This document shows positions 44,801-50,457 of a DNA stretch of 64,000 bases, one piece after another (the stretch's first letter is position 1; the number at the start of each line of letters is the position of its first letter). A program made the translations under genes and the position numbers. The notes beneath the pieces are model-generated. The model had not been told where the DNA came from. It did no database searches and saw only the letters and a list, made by a program, of their open reading frames with translations. The stretch is from Limnomonas spitsbergensis (lineage: Eukaryota > Chlorophyta > Chlorophyceae > Chlamydomonadales): positions 3,694,001-3,758,000 of the forward strand of contig JAYJMM010000036.1 in assembly GCA_037349105.1 (NCBI GenBank), read 5' to 3'.

Positions 44801-47800
44801 CGGGAGTATATGGTGGCGTGCACGTCCAGATCCCTGAACAAGAGCGAGAGGAACTATTCCTCGTTCCAGGGGGAGATGCTGGCCGCAGTGTATGCAGCAC
44901 GCACATACCGTCACATGCTGTTCGGGTGCAAGGTGCATCTCATCACCGACCATGAGCCGCTCACTTACCTCATGGACAATCAGACGTTGGTAGGCCAGCA
45001 TGCTAGGTGGGCCCTCATGCTTCAAGAGCTGGACATTACCATTGTCCACCGCTCAGGGGCATGCCATCAGAATGCGGACATCCCGTCCAGATCACCACTC
45101 CCATCCTCAGCTGATCGCACGGGGGCCAGGCTTGATACAGCAGCTCCCGAGCCGGCAGCCCAGGAGGGGGCAGGGGGGAAGCAGGTAGCTTTGCTCACGG
45201 GGTTGGGCAGAGTGAACCAGTGGCATGCAGACCAGATGGTGCGCATGGCACAAGAAGGCAGAAGAAGAGTACAGATACTGCGAGCTGCAGAGGCAGCTTA
45301 CGTGACAGCGCCGGTAGGGCAGGAGATATCCTCAGCCGCCACTGACGATGATGAGCAGGCGCAGCCGGTCAGTACAGCAGAACAGGCATTCAGCAACAGG
45401 GAGCGGGCCAGGACAATGATCAGTGATGTTCTAGCTGACCTGCCCCGGGTGATGCCTCCTCATTCACATGCAGGCCTGGACACAGCTTGTCTGTCGGGTG
45501 GGGCAGTGCGGGCCATGGAGACCGAGGGAGTCGTCCTTTTCGAGCCCTTTGGGGGTATGTGTTCAGGGTTGGAGATGGTGCTCAGAGCGGGTATCCCAGT
45601 GGTGCAGTACCTGTACGCTGATATCAGTGAGGAAGTCAGAGAGATCGCAGGGGGGCGCCTGGTGCAGTTGCACAGGAGATACCCTCAGTTGTTTCCGGTC
45701 AAAGCATTTGATAAGGCGTTCAGAGCGTTGCCCCAGGATGTGTATGCCATTACGGCAAAGCACCTCCAGGAGGCGGGCGCCCAGGAGGGGCGCCAGTGGT
45801 TCATGGTAGCAGGCTGGGAATGCCAGGACCTTTCGTCAGCAGGCAAGGGGCGTGGGCTCGAGGGAGAGAGAAGCAAGTCGTTCTTCCCGTTAGTCAAGCT
45901 GTTGGGTACACTACAGTTCATGCAGGGGCCTAGGCCGCCAGCGTACCTGATTGAGAACGTGGCAATGCAGTTGAATCAGAAGAGTGTGAAGGCCAGTGTT
46001 GAGGCTTTTCAGGAGGTGTGCCGGATTCTGGGAACACCGGCGCTGTTTGACGCAGCGCAGGTGGGGTCTTACGCCCACCGCACCCGCAACTATTGGGGGA
46101 ATATTGCCCCGGCAGCAGATATTGAATTTGTGATTCGTGCGTCGACCAGACCCCACGAGGGGATTGCAGACGACATTCTGGACAAGGGCAGCAAGGCCCA
46201 AGTAGTATCATGTCCGGACAATGGGGGGTACCGCATCAATGTAACAGGGCAGCCCAGGAAAGTGCTGCCGTGTTTGATGGCCACGCCCTCATCATATGCT
46301 TTCCGGAACGGGCAAAATGGGATGGTGTACAGGCCCATGGGGGACTTGCAGGAGCCCAATGCAAACGAGCGTGAGCGCGCCATGGGGTACGCTGTGGGGT
46401 CCACATTGCCGCGCCCAGACTTCCCAGAGGCAGCCAGACGGGCAGCCTTGGGCAGGAGCATGGATTCATGGGCACTCAGTGCATGGCTCAGTGTGGCACT
46501 CGAGTGTGCTAAGATCATGCCAGCAGAATTGACACGCAGGGCAAAGCTGCCAGGCCAGGACAGGGACCCAGCTCTGGGGGCGACTTTAATGTCCAGCCAC
46601 TATGCCCTTGCTACTGCAGGAAACGCATGCTCCGGCAGCGGAGAAGCGGCCGCATCATACAGACAGTGCCTGGGAGAATCAGCCGCGGCAGACTGGGCCG
46701 ACGCGGCACAGGAGCCAGGTGGGAACGCGTCTGCAGAACAAGTTGATGTTGGAATCAAAGTACCCAGGGAAACAGAGAGTGAGAAGGACCAGCCAGGTTG
46801 TCCTGCAGGACCGTCGGCTAGGGTCGATGTGTGGGCGGATGAGCCCGTCTTGAGGTTTCTCCGTGAAAAGACTTATGTCCAGGGAACAGAGCTAGGAGAA
46901 CAGACTAGAATACAGCGCAGAGCAGCGCCATTCCAGTGGGAATCAGAGAGGGGAGGAGTCCTGATGAGACTCATGCCTGATGGTAGACGTTGTGTGGTGC
47001 CCAGGCCAGAAGACAGGCTAGCAGTGATCCAGACAGTGCATGCAGGTACGGGCCATTTTGGCAGCCACCGCACGGCTTTCATGGTCATGCAGCAGCATTG
47101 GTGGCGGGGGCTTCGAGCAGCAGTCAAGAAGGCGGTGCAGGAATGCGGTGTGTGTGACAGAGCCAGGGCGTCCACGTTTAATCACATACAGCCCAACCTA
47201 CACCCGCTACCCATTGAGGGGTTGTTTTTCCGGTGGGGAGTGGACCTGTGTGGTCCATTCACGACCACGTCCAGGGGAAATCGGTTCGTGATGGTGTGTG
47301 TGGAGCATTACTCCAAATGGGTGGAGTTAATCCCCATTCCAAGCAAGGCGTCTGATGTGACGGCCTTGGCATTCTTTCAAAATGTTGTTGCACGATTCGG
47401 GGGATGCGCAGAGGTGGTGACAGACCAGGGAACAGAGTTCCAGGGTGAATTTCAGGACATGTTGTTGGACTGCTTCATTGACCATCGCACCACTTCTGCC
47501 AACCACCCCCAGGCAGATGGGCTTTCAGAGAGGGCTGTCCAGACCCTCAAGGCAGGCCTACGCAAGTGCTGCGAGGAGGGCAGCAGCGACGAGTCCTGGG
47601 ACAAGATGGTGCCCTGGGTAGCCCTAGGCTTCCGATGCTCGCCGCAGCAGGCCACGCGCATGGCGCCGTACGAGGTGCTGTTCGGACAGAGACCCACCTT
47701 CCCCTCCAGAGTGGGAGCGGACCTCTGGAGCACAGCCAAGGTGGCAACGGCAGAGGAGGCAGCAGACCTGCTCTTGGCCAGAGTGGCCAGGATCAAAGAA

Positions 47801-48631
47801 GCACTGCCAGTCGCGGGTGAGCATCTAAAAATTGCGCAGCACCGCGACAAGCTGCGATATGCACGCATCCGTGGGGGAGGGTATGTCCCCCAGGTCAGGC
47901 GTTTTGCAGAGGGAGATTACGTGTATGTGAAGTATTCATCAGAGCGACGCAGCCTCGATCCCAAGGCCAGGCCTGAGATCCTCAGGGTCAAAACACTGGG
48001 GGCGACGGGAACTTTGGTGTTGGAAGGGGCAGATGGCCTCACAGTTACAGAGAATGCAGTCAATTGTTCTCCATGCCACTTGCCCAACCTCAGGGGAGTG
48101 GTTGATTTCAGTGGAACCAGACCCAATAACAGCCTGTCATGCGAGGTGTGCCAGCTGCCCGATCGCGGAGAGGTGATGCTTTTGTGTGATGCCTGCAATA
48201 CAGGTTGGCACATGGACTGCTTGGTACCAGTACTCGAGGAGGTGCCTGAGGGCGAGTGGTTGTGCCCACACTGCAAGCCGGAAGACAAGGGAGCTGGGCC
48301 CGCTGCTGTAGCAGGGCCCACCACAGAAGAGCGCAGTTTACAGGTCCAGGGGCGACCAAGCCCAGCAGCCAGAGCGGCTGCCAGGACAGCCCAGGAGGCC
48401 GATGTCTTGGACAGGCCTGAGGTGGAAGTCATGGCCACCAACCCAGCAACAAGGCAAATGGAGCGGGGCATCGCAAGACCAATGGCGAACGGGTTGTATG
48501 ACATCTCGTACACCACTGGCCGGGGAGAGGCCAATGTCACCCCGAGAGCAGTTACAAGAAGGGCCAAGGTGGCCAAAGAAGCAGCAAGGGAGGAAGAAGA
48601 GTCAGCCTTTGAGGATCTTACCGGGACCTGA
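32900..48631 (+). CDS. Gag-Pol polyprotein with C5-cytosine methyltransferase and PHD finger (5,243 aa)
   Basis: First ATG at 32900 (AGAATGACAGAC). Domains by position: acidic, Gln/Arg-rich Gag region; CCHC knuckle CYQCGSTAHLARDC (36386); protease-like LMDSACSCHVIT (37142), with DSA where DSG/DTG is usual; Cys/His knuckle CVLCGEPGQHSTEEC (37976); coiled coil (38350-38620); CCHC knuckle CFNCQKPGHFASAC (39179); about 1,400 residues of unknown type; a hydrophobic span LQLILVWLLLSVCV (43265); Ty3/Gypsy reverse transcriptase with FIDDLLVYS (44267); RNase H with YTDFSKQG (44741) and ITDHEPL; C5 methyltransferase (about 45520-46530); integrase HHCC finger (47038-47155) and catalytic Asp 47243, Asp 47423, Glu 47528 (34 residues between the last two); PHD finger (48140-48282). 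The protein copies the element RNA, inserts the DNA and may methylate cytosine. One unbroken frame implies processing by the protease or unequal translation. Confidence 0.92.
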   Translation: MTDVDLNPDRHQHPDAQRRSGRLRGLEPGVNLMEASDELAAEALLVAAKLAGPVEPPAGSCKVPEPGRVPPREAGAQADGSALVTRKGIGRGGPVPADFRGSLEFEQWQTQAGTPELILDQATEVSQSCDTRQSCEPKATPQQNPPRVARVAQRVNEPSQPDQRAEEAAAPREVAGCDKACPDKQRMKAEEMEARSMPAGVKHEEAEPQPAAGRQSSQVGKEREKSAVPVGNPWADQISEEELSDPVQEEKGQQSKTGLRPRQQLRPRRVLVRRGAGSTVYGTPLSRFPPSVGRPVQKSKEGSSSLTQRDDSHKEILRGFFHDPSGAQDTSPSEPERPRAGGAVCGEKESEVHMQPIGWTGILQWATDLWKQVCSRTFLHFQDQVTAIEEFKAHHLRGWATKAMLGIPHTGQDRATLLAALGQVSKGRAGREAALAVKAFADEWCNEVTGNQVEPGSEPEEEEDQAWEGFETAVQRPEELREVQRWQQQARAAPTPALRSEAFEVSSEPSLRGRPRGREAPRASSPAASERAELTSRSLARMAEQGTATRRASRQESYALLRIVEDKENTCQETQVDYIKEFLRNRQAGTASGARRNEPAGSARSSGPRMQEAREETQSDSYARNYTGGTQPGWHSQEQPRGQADGREHPSQHSQEPPREQADGREQPSQQSQEQPRGPAEHSRGVRHEQDQELPRGQAEPGRAQSWRPGSDSRPGRGESERLPPEGSRSSAGRAGRQPSREDHDQEEDYYRHNRYHSGRSPSRGGGGGSRSRSESVDSGPGGVDRRRPGARQESSDQEMKRLEREQARVNLQLQQQMVLQLAGVAKFTKIPAIQGNVPVLDMSHPGAVAARKYCQACGYWGSHNRLALSDDPPALAVVAGEIAGSCQSPSAMTMLVKSLVKLWDSKPASVGPLMVAIRAAPHAGDRAAREAERIRGMWVAPAEEQCCEASLLTLWIKVVQAEVGKPTSDERTAISNLRLGVKTTLDPDVKPEETVEAFAHRVLSTAELLQISRDAVDHFGRRHSVSHLFHDGLPALAKAKLSKFVMTVPGYLSMTDEDQIAVLTQQVVLWEKFALEMGDLGGASLKQMASGPGQGEAQSNRTRKERTGQWEMRTRLEGAGNPAGAAAAQQQRSDKPRGVTWADQSGAPNYSAEGAAWAVKACYQCGSTAHLARDCRAPRPRDERRPTPLVADITAGQSRPQQQQYPLPPRPQQIQPAGRPYERNQNNRQYQRPGPGQGGQAQQAAHVSHLSSPTGQAEPEGWQQTMAEMLSESVALMTQVGLVPKSAGFKQAAHNARPRSFLPEPCPEEEPEQRLVEPASRKGAKRLVLSKLADDMSDIRLQVFKLNERLTALSFTTMPMGSEDHRGKASKGRQESKVVTAAPRLQYFKNDRSNLEQCVGLMVKGKVLVAQKALMDSACSCHVITVNIAEQLVAMGAELIRTDEKIRTTDNAGADLYGVLFIYVVYGYGGPNAIMEPTVVRVVKTPPDAYEHLVGNPEFLKYNGVLEAAGRLTLRPRDGPQTVRRVRDLTLPLVLASPAGGYQAAAVAWAGIRCGFAERERWPAARVEEEHEPLLQHAMATHAGAAMRTDQKVGQSRGTAAGAGRSTADAGRSSRKDPQETVPRPRQCGQTQAAVPREGKVGAKAAASLSGQAAAQAVATAELAMALKAESRPEYEKEVIRRCMETSPRYPCVLCGEPGQHSTEECEQRIREILQKPAAGPAAQGTSPGAKGRVGFGGAAAARAASVGPSRHSEAQVPGKGERASAADGGGREDAPAAAEGTQGIPANRGQEEPVGREEREVSEESEEEEVHDRRTPKYIRVLRLQQQVELLQHDVKAREELLYRQAAATIEYLRLQQVRWTGLQDANIRLTEVQRQYILRADQLRALYVNLGSQQTGEQLQSAIPGDPALAEHMAAMFQTAKEFAEEDESLSQEKLQDQEQQATGQQEPGGSGGARQASGETRVRHRGATPDDAVHTVARERSRSAQRARSAERRGAVPTPEARTQRPDRDDSFDRPSGRRQQSPSGNRGSQPRGRSQERGTGSHARPYQLEQRMQDRGGTSNQSPPGRAQAGRSVMGGQRIVLGPRDGGVCFNCQKPGHFASACPEQGEASQPGDSSRFDRSRAAGGPERSWGVRGPGRSQEASEDSMRRAYEAAKEVSFEEWKRQQETAGPSELPGPPGRPGPAGQSYNSRWVSQERHTCMMSVHEGFGQNAAARGVSYQAAAMPVTFQVVPEGQVAQQRHHWQMVVEALAMNHYGTRPAGSARSMAHAVEFLRNLQQRGCPAPCEGWPGILQQFLDKEWDIYNDQMDEFERIEQEAGLQHRVDGWETSSSEDGTNDSEEGHEPQAPVAAREEEAAMPCPGTPEGNADTGVGVAVAAAGTRNGLSRQDHHPGAKGAAAMSPEDTTAGAVRTHHSTTSRSSAARWEEEDRGLQSSRSRGERPAAGNEDSQFIQAGTGRRGRSGSRGRARPEPDLPRLPESRCFVQWYRLGEEMPEASSSEAMITLPAQSKDGLCRLQNHRLLEDRSHTCVNIAAAMQAVARLIFPWDAVTAVLLGAALKGFIQPSTRMEVYMQRGWSRHPIYASCVSEMVELAVKEGITAVAAADRAHPDVPDSARTEGAWQGAQPGFMRTPWAEDCAHQLMEHSALRDRAFYVPVQAFREHGRGDRPEDGAHSGAGLCHADRPRRCEATVEASVTIPRMVAGQAVPWGMDPGEARAAIPVQQLVTYYYEELEEGEMPVSAAWIHMHASRDDMPVFLFARCEGNVAITRYASVDEAAFHAHTHARGADPATWAVMLMALQRVLLPGQLSAAMRHVWGVDDQWAPLEMTDCPTWPYGAQRSPADGPMWEDEEEFARSPFAVERLEACVHQWVRWERRAWRDNRASSAVPYWQANGMTVQLWRQAHPAGVRTLHPLFRGARADTYMQELEELRTQPVPGRWMVGRWGSHHWDPASITDGPIQDTYQEPTEQGHVAFVTTLGATASSWEWLEPMEDMEVSALEAETGDWAEPQTVPDSASHEDRGLLEEENEDPSEGPPSLVQDSESEDEWGADRSPCPARISLTRADTGDANGMEEPASAGPGPGSPVWGREEDLVQLRQEWMREVAQEQAAMEERRTRRAEIERSSKAALEETAHKVTVGVNPQQAADQCAGEPKGAAAGKANGRSPGDAQISPPAQAAAREPWGDPAAYSTERWVAVLRHFGDELDVLRRQEMGQQEASQEASLVFRLRMLPQPDPNPRMGGYSRAVRELQEELTERISALNRMGAKGVDTQQPSDSRSSQAYTSRGEALARRAASARATLRQGCGPEEPAGAGSSTTVQRAIHRQERLAQGSTGQIPRAGPERAGAAWTDAAELRGKKSKKARRRAGKAQRAAEDRNRGSRPGMDCPVLPLRISQVDLEITWASGQQRPAQSAEPGAQPAEHLPQKPTRQIPACRGLLTCTAFKGILTGALQLILVWLLLSVCVPGARATGQGVRGGGFTAGQGAFVSGQEAAAKLSSGWLRPPAVIPMGGASRRGACSQQESWQRGNDTGREEPPAEDDPQAAEMIDMFQPGGVVEPPAAYVKTKEGWLLGQHPDFTAAQQESLEQSLRDRQGAFAYSMEDLPGYCGTQGEFTLALEDEVSSCFQKSRDMPPPKAAIFKEKCQPMIQAGIIVKVPQGGPIKFAANSVVAAKKSAETGEWTDHRIAHDMRRLNLRTAKQEFAIPRMETIFQNLGTAKIFSKVDLRSGFMQIPIKVEDQPKTAFWMGPELWMYTKLNFGLRNGPPFFQRMMEEEIARAGLSAFCVAFIDDLLVYSDTPAEHIRHVELMLDMLHSVGLRAHPDKSLFGCATVEYLGHNVSAQGLTPHAAKIAAVMALPEPTSVKNIQEVMGFLNFYRCYIPDFSKKAACINALLVKGVPFVWGPEQSQAFQLIKTEMCEGGRVLRRPDYSGTGPDGKGPPRPFLLYTDFSKQGIGAVLGQCDDSGREYMVACTSRSLNKSERNYSSFQGEMLAAVYAARTYRHMLFGCKVHLITDHEPLTYLMDNQTLVGQHARWALMLQELDITIVHRSGACHQNADIPSRSPLPSSADRTGARLDTAAPEPAAQEGAGGKQVALLTGLGRVNQWHADQMVRMAQEGRRRVQILRAAEAAYVTAPVGQEISSAATDDDEQAQPVSTAEQAFSNRERARTMISDVLADLPRVMPPHSHAGLDTACLSGGAVRAMETEGVVLFEPFGGMCSGLEMVLRAGIPVVQYLYADISEEVREIAGGRLVQLHRRYPQLFPVKAFDKAFRALPQDVYAITAKHLQEAGAQEGRQWFMVAGWECQDLSSAGKGRGLEGERSKSFFPLVKLLGTLQFMQGPRPPAYLIENVAMQLNQKSVKASVEAFQEVCRILGTPALFDAAQVGSYAHRTRNYWGNIAPAADIEFVIRASTRPHEGIADDILDKGSKAQVVSCPDNGGYRINVTGQPRKVLPCLMATPSSYAFRNGQNGMVYRPMGDLQEPNANERERAMGYAVGSTLPRPDFPEAARRAALGRSMDSWALSAWLSVALECAKIMPAELTRRAKLPGQDRDPALGATLMSSHYALATAGNACSGSGEAAASYRQCLGESAAADWADAAQEPGGNASAEQVDVGIKVPRETESEKDQPGCPAGPSARVDVWADEPVLRFLREKTYVQGTELGEQTRIQRRAAPFQWESERGGVLMRLMPDGRRCVVPRPEDRLAVIQTVHAGTGHFGSHRTAFMVMQQHWWRGLRAAVKKAVQECGVCDRARASTFNHIQPNLHPLPIEGLFFRWGVDLCGPFTTTSRGNRFVMVCVEHYSKWVELIPIPSKASDVTALAFFQNVVARFGGCAEVVTDQGTEFQGEFQDMLLDCFIDHRTTSANHPQADGLSERAVQTLKAGLRKCCEEGSSDESWDKMVPWVALGFRCSPQQATRMAPYEVLFGQRPTFPSRVGADLWSTAKVATAEEAADLLLARVARIKEALPVAGEHLKIAQHRDKLRYARIRGGGYVPQVRRFAEGDYVYVKYSSERRSLDPKARPEILRVKTLGATGTLVLEGADGLTVTENAVNCSPCHLPNLRGVVDFSGTRPNNSLSCEVCQLPDRGEVMLLCDACNTGWHMDCLVPVLEEVPEGEWLCPHCKPEDKGAGPAAVAGPTTEERSLQVQGRPSPAARAAARTAQEADVLDRPEVEVMATNPATRQMERGIARPMANGLYDISYTTGRGEANVTPRAVTRRAKVAKEAAREEEESAFEDLTGT
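45520..46530 (+). other. C5-cytosine DNA methyltransferase domain inside the polyprotein
   Basis: Ordered motifs of the family: I, VLFEPFGGMCSGLEMVL (45533; S-adenosylmethionine site); IV, GWECQDLSSAGKGRG (45812), with the catalytic Cys at 45821-45823 but Glu where Pro of PCQ is usual; VI, YLIENV (45944), with the catalytic Glu codon at 45953-45955; VIII, AHRTRNYWGN (46072); IX, KVLPCLMA (46259); X, ERAMGYAV and ALGRSMDSWALSAWL (46375-46485). The motif VIII form and the GRS of motif X are closest in style to DNMT3-type enzymes. All the catalytic residues I know are present, so activity is plausible. It lies between RNase H and integrase in the same frame, so it is part of the element and not a host gene interrupted by it. 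Confidence 0.88.
48140..48285 (+). other. PHD finger at the integrase C terminus
   Basis: The spacing C-x2-C ... CDAC-x4-H-x2-C ... C-x2-C is complete (CEVC, LLCDACNTGWHMDC, WLCPHC). Known: PHD fingers read the histone H3 tail, modified or unmodified at Lys4. Chromodomains occupy this place in many Ty3/Gypsy integrases and steer insertion, so I infer a targeting role. About 110 residues follow, ending at the stop at 48629-48631. Confidence 0.88.
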
Positions 48632-49147
48632 AGCCCGGAGCGGCAAGGCCGCTGAGCACGTGACGTCACCCACGCCGTAACTGGCAAGGAGCGGGCAGGC
48701 GCCTACAGAGCAGAAGTGCAGATGCAGCGCGGCTTGTCCTAGTACCCGGTAGGCAGTGGGCCAGCAGCCAGAGGACCGAAGACGGAAGACGCAGGAGTAG
48801 AGTTACGGCAGCTTAATGAAAATTTGTTTCTCAAACACCATAGCAGCAGGGCTACGGTAGTACATATGTTATAAGGATGATGAGCGAGGAGAATTAGTCA
48901 ACTCGGGCAGTGATAGCACGGTAGGAGGCGGATCACGCTGCTACGGCGCACAAACCCTGTGGCCATTAAAGACCAGGCGGCTATGGCGCAGTGGGGCGAG
49001 AGCAGCGGTTGTTCTTAGCTTGACTTGATAACTTTGAAATTTCTCTGTTTGCTAGCCAGTAGTGGGCTGAACAGCTTGAGTTTGTAGGGTTCTGCGCATT
49101 GCGCTTCAGCTGCAACTCGGTTAATTGTTATTTCCAGATTTGCAGAA

Positions 49148-49250
49148 GGCCTGAACCAGGCAGATTTGTCGACGGCCTGCACCAGGCAAGATTTTAAAAG
49201 GCCTGAGCCAGGCAAATTTGTAGAAGGAAGGACCCAGGCATATTTGCAGA
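49148..49250 (+). repeat. Four 26-bp palindromic repeats in the 3' untranslated region
   Basis: Units starting near 49148, 49174, 49200 and 49228 each contain GCCTGnnnCAGGC (the last copy decayed) followed by AATTTG-like sequence. Each can fold into a 5-bp stem with a 3-base loop. They lie between the stop codon (48631) and the G-rich tract. Confidence 0.7.
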
Positions 49251-49344
49251 TGATGATTTGAGCTTCTACGTACATATTTTTCCAGAAGTTTATTTCAGTA
49301 CCACCCCTTTTCCGGCTCCCCGCGCACGCCTGGAGGGCTTAACG

Positions 49345-49360
49345 CTGGGGAGCGGGGGGC
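49345..49360 (+). promoter_or_regulatory. Candidate polypurine (G-rich) tract for plus-strand priming
   Basis: TGGGGAGCGGGGGGC ends exactly where B1 begins (49361). It is purine-rich with two C interruptions. Its position directly before B1 says that, for reverse transcription, the repeat runs B then A. Confidence 0.5.
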
Positions 49361-49591
49361 GAGTAAAGTAGTAGGGGCGGTACCCACGAGACGGAGACTT
49401 CTAGGCAGAGACATCCAGTTAGGGACTTCCAGTTACAGGAATCTTGTTAACAAGCTCTTGTCTGAAGTACAAGGAGCATGAGTGTACGGTGATGTACCGT
49501 ATTTGTGAGTAGAGGACACCTCTCTAAGGTGTCCTGACCGGAGTTTACGGTGTTTACCATAGTATTGCAGTTACTGCTTTATGGTGCGACA
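49361..49591 (+). repeat. Terminal repeat segment B1
   Basis: 231 bp, repeated at 50223-50453 with one substitution (near 49439). It holds the 12-bp palindrome CTTGTTAACAAG (49443-49454), a TACGGT stem (49485-49501) and an AGGACACC stem (49513-49535). It ends GCGACA. B1 is missing after A1 at the left end of the element. Confidence 0.9.
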
Positions 49592-49597
49592 GCTGTC
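49588..49597. promoter_or_regulatory. Palindromic junction between B1 and A2
   Basis: GACAGCTGTC is a perfect 10-bp palindrome made of the right end of B (GACA), two bases GC, and the left end of A (TGTC). These are the same sequences that form the outer termini of the inserted element, so the junction looks like joined integration ends. Confidence 0.75.
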
Positions 49598-50223
49598 ACA
49601 GTATATTACAGTATACGTGACAGAACCGTTCAGACCGCAGTTAGCGGCCTCGGGGCCTCCGCAGCTTCTCTGCGGAGTCCTCGGATTTGAAGCTGAGACC
49701 TAGAAACCCGCTTACGCAGGTTGATTTGACAGATTGTACCGTACTCTGTATTGGGCCTGCCGGGTCCCTGTATCCCGGCAATTGCCTTGGCTAGTTACTT
49801 CGTCCCTTTCTAAAGGACAGACCTCTATTTGTAACAAGCACCGGACGTCTTCGAGACCTACAGCTTACACATAAGTCAGTACCTTAATTCGAGTCAAGCC
49901 TAGCTCAGCCTCCGCTGAACTAGCTGGAGACAAGTACCCCAGTAAGAGAAACGAGTCCCTGCAGAAGAAGAAGTACGCAGCCTACGTCCCGTCCATCTCT
50001 CCGCGTGATACGCGGTAAGTGCCCTTAACATAGCCCGGCTGGTTCGCGACCAGACGGCCAGAAGGCCTATGCCCCTAAGTCAATTGCTATATACACATAA
50101 CCAGCCCGCTGCTTAACTCGAAGAGCACTCGCAGCCAGTGAATAGTCACTGAGCCTGCCCGTAGGCGTCCATCACTGCCGTGAGGAAAGAAGTCCGCCAC
50201 GGACCTGAAGCGCACATCGCGTG
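49594..50223 (+). repeat. Terminal repeat segment A2
   Basis: 630 bp, a copy of A1 lacking two bases near 50097 (CACATAACC against CACAAATAACC). No other difference was found by eye. It passes directly into B2, the joint being CGCGTGAGTAAAG, with one shared G. Confidence 0.9.
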
Positions 50224-50453
50224 AGTAAAGTAGTAGGGGCGGTACCCACGAGACGGAGACTTCTAGGCAGAGACATCCAGTTAGGGACTTCCAGTTACAG
50301 TAATCTTGTTAACAAGCTCTTGTCTGAAGTACAAGGAGCATGAGTGTACGGTGATGTACCGTATTTGTGAGTAGAGGACACCTCTCTAAGGTGTCCTGAC
50401 CGGAGTTTACGGTGTTTACCATAGTATTGCAGTTACTGCTTTATGGTGCGACA
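50223..50453 (+). repeat. Terminal repeat segment B2
   Basis: Copy of B1 ending GCGACA, after which TATA (50454-50457) repeats the four bases before A1. A2 plus B2 together form an 860-bp TG...CA unit, the size and ends of an ordinary LTR. Confidence 0.9.
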
Positions 50454-50457
50454 TATA

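Larger units (their letters stand above)
31553..50453 (+). mobile_element. Ty3/Gypsy-type retrotransposon with permuted (split) terminal repeats, DNA methyltransferase and PHD finger
   Basis: 18.9 kb. Order: A1 (31553-32184), primer-binding region, leader, one 5,243-codon gag-pol ORF (32900-48631), 3' untranslated region, G-rich tract, B1 (49361-49591), GC, A2 (49594-50223), B2 (50223-50453). The outer ends are TG...CA, flanked by TATA (31549-31552 and 50454-50457), a possible 4-bp target duplication of low complexity. By eye A1 and A2 differ by one 2-bp indel and B1 and B2 by one base, and the ORF is intact, so insertion was recent. Known: the A-internal-B-A-B layout belongs to tyrosine-recombinase retroelements (PAT, Ngaro, TOC). 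Here the integrase is of the DDE type, so the combination is unusual. A misassembled LTR pair is the main alternative. Confidence 0.9.

Noticed and set aside
45520..46530. Host methyltransferase gene interrupted by a retrotransposon
   Set aside because: The domain is in the same uninterrupted frame as the RNase H before it and the integrase after it, with no splice sites or duplications at its edges.
43800..48600. A tyrosine recombinase expected from the split-repeat layout
   Set aside because: The polyprotein has a clear HHCC and DDE integrase. I searched both strands by eye for an R...HxxR...Y pattern and found none that held up; a profile search would be decisive.
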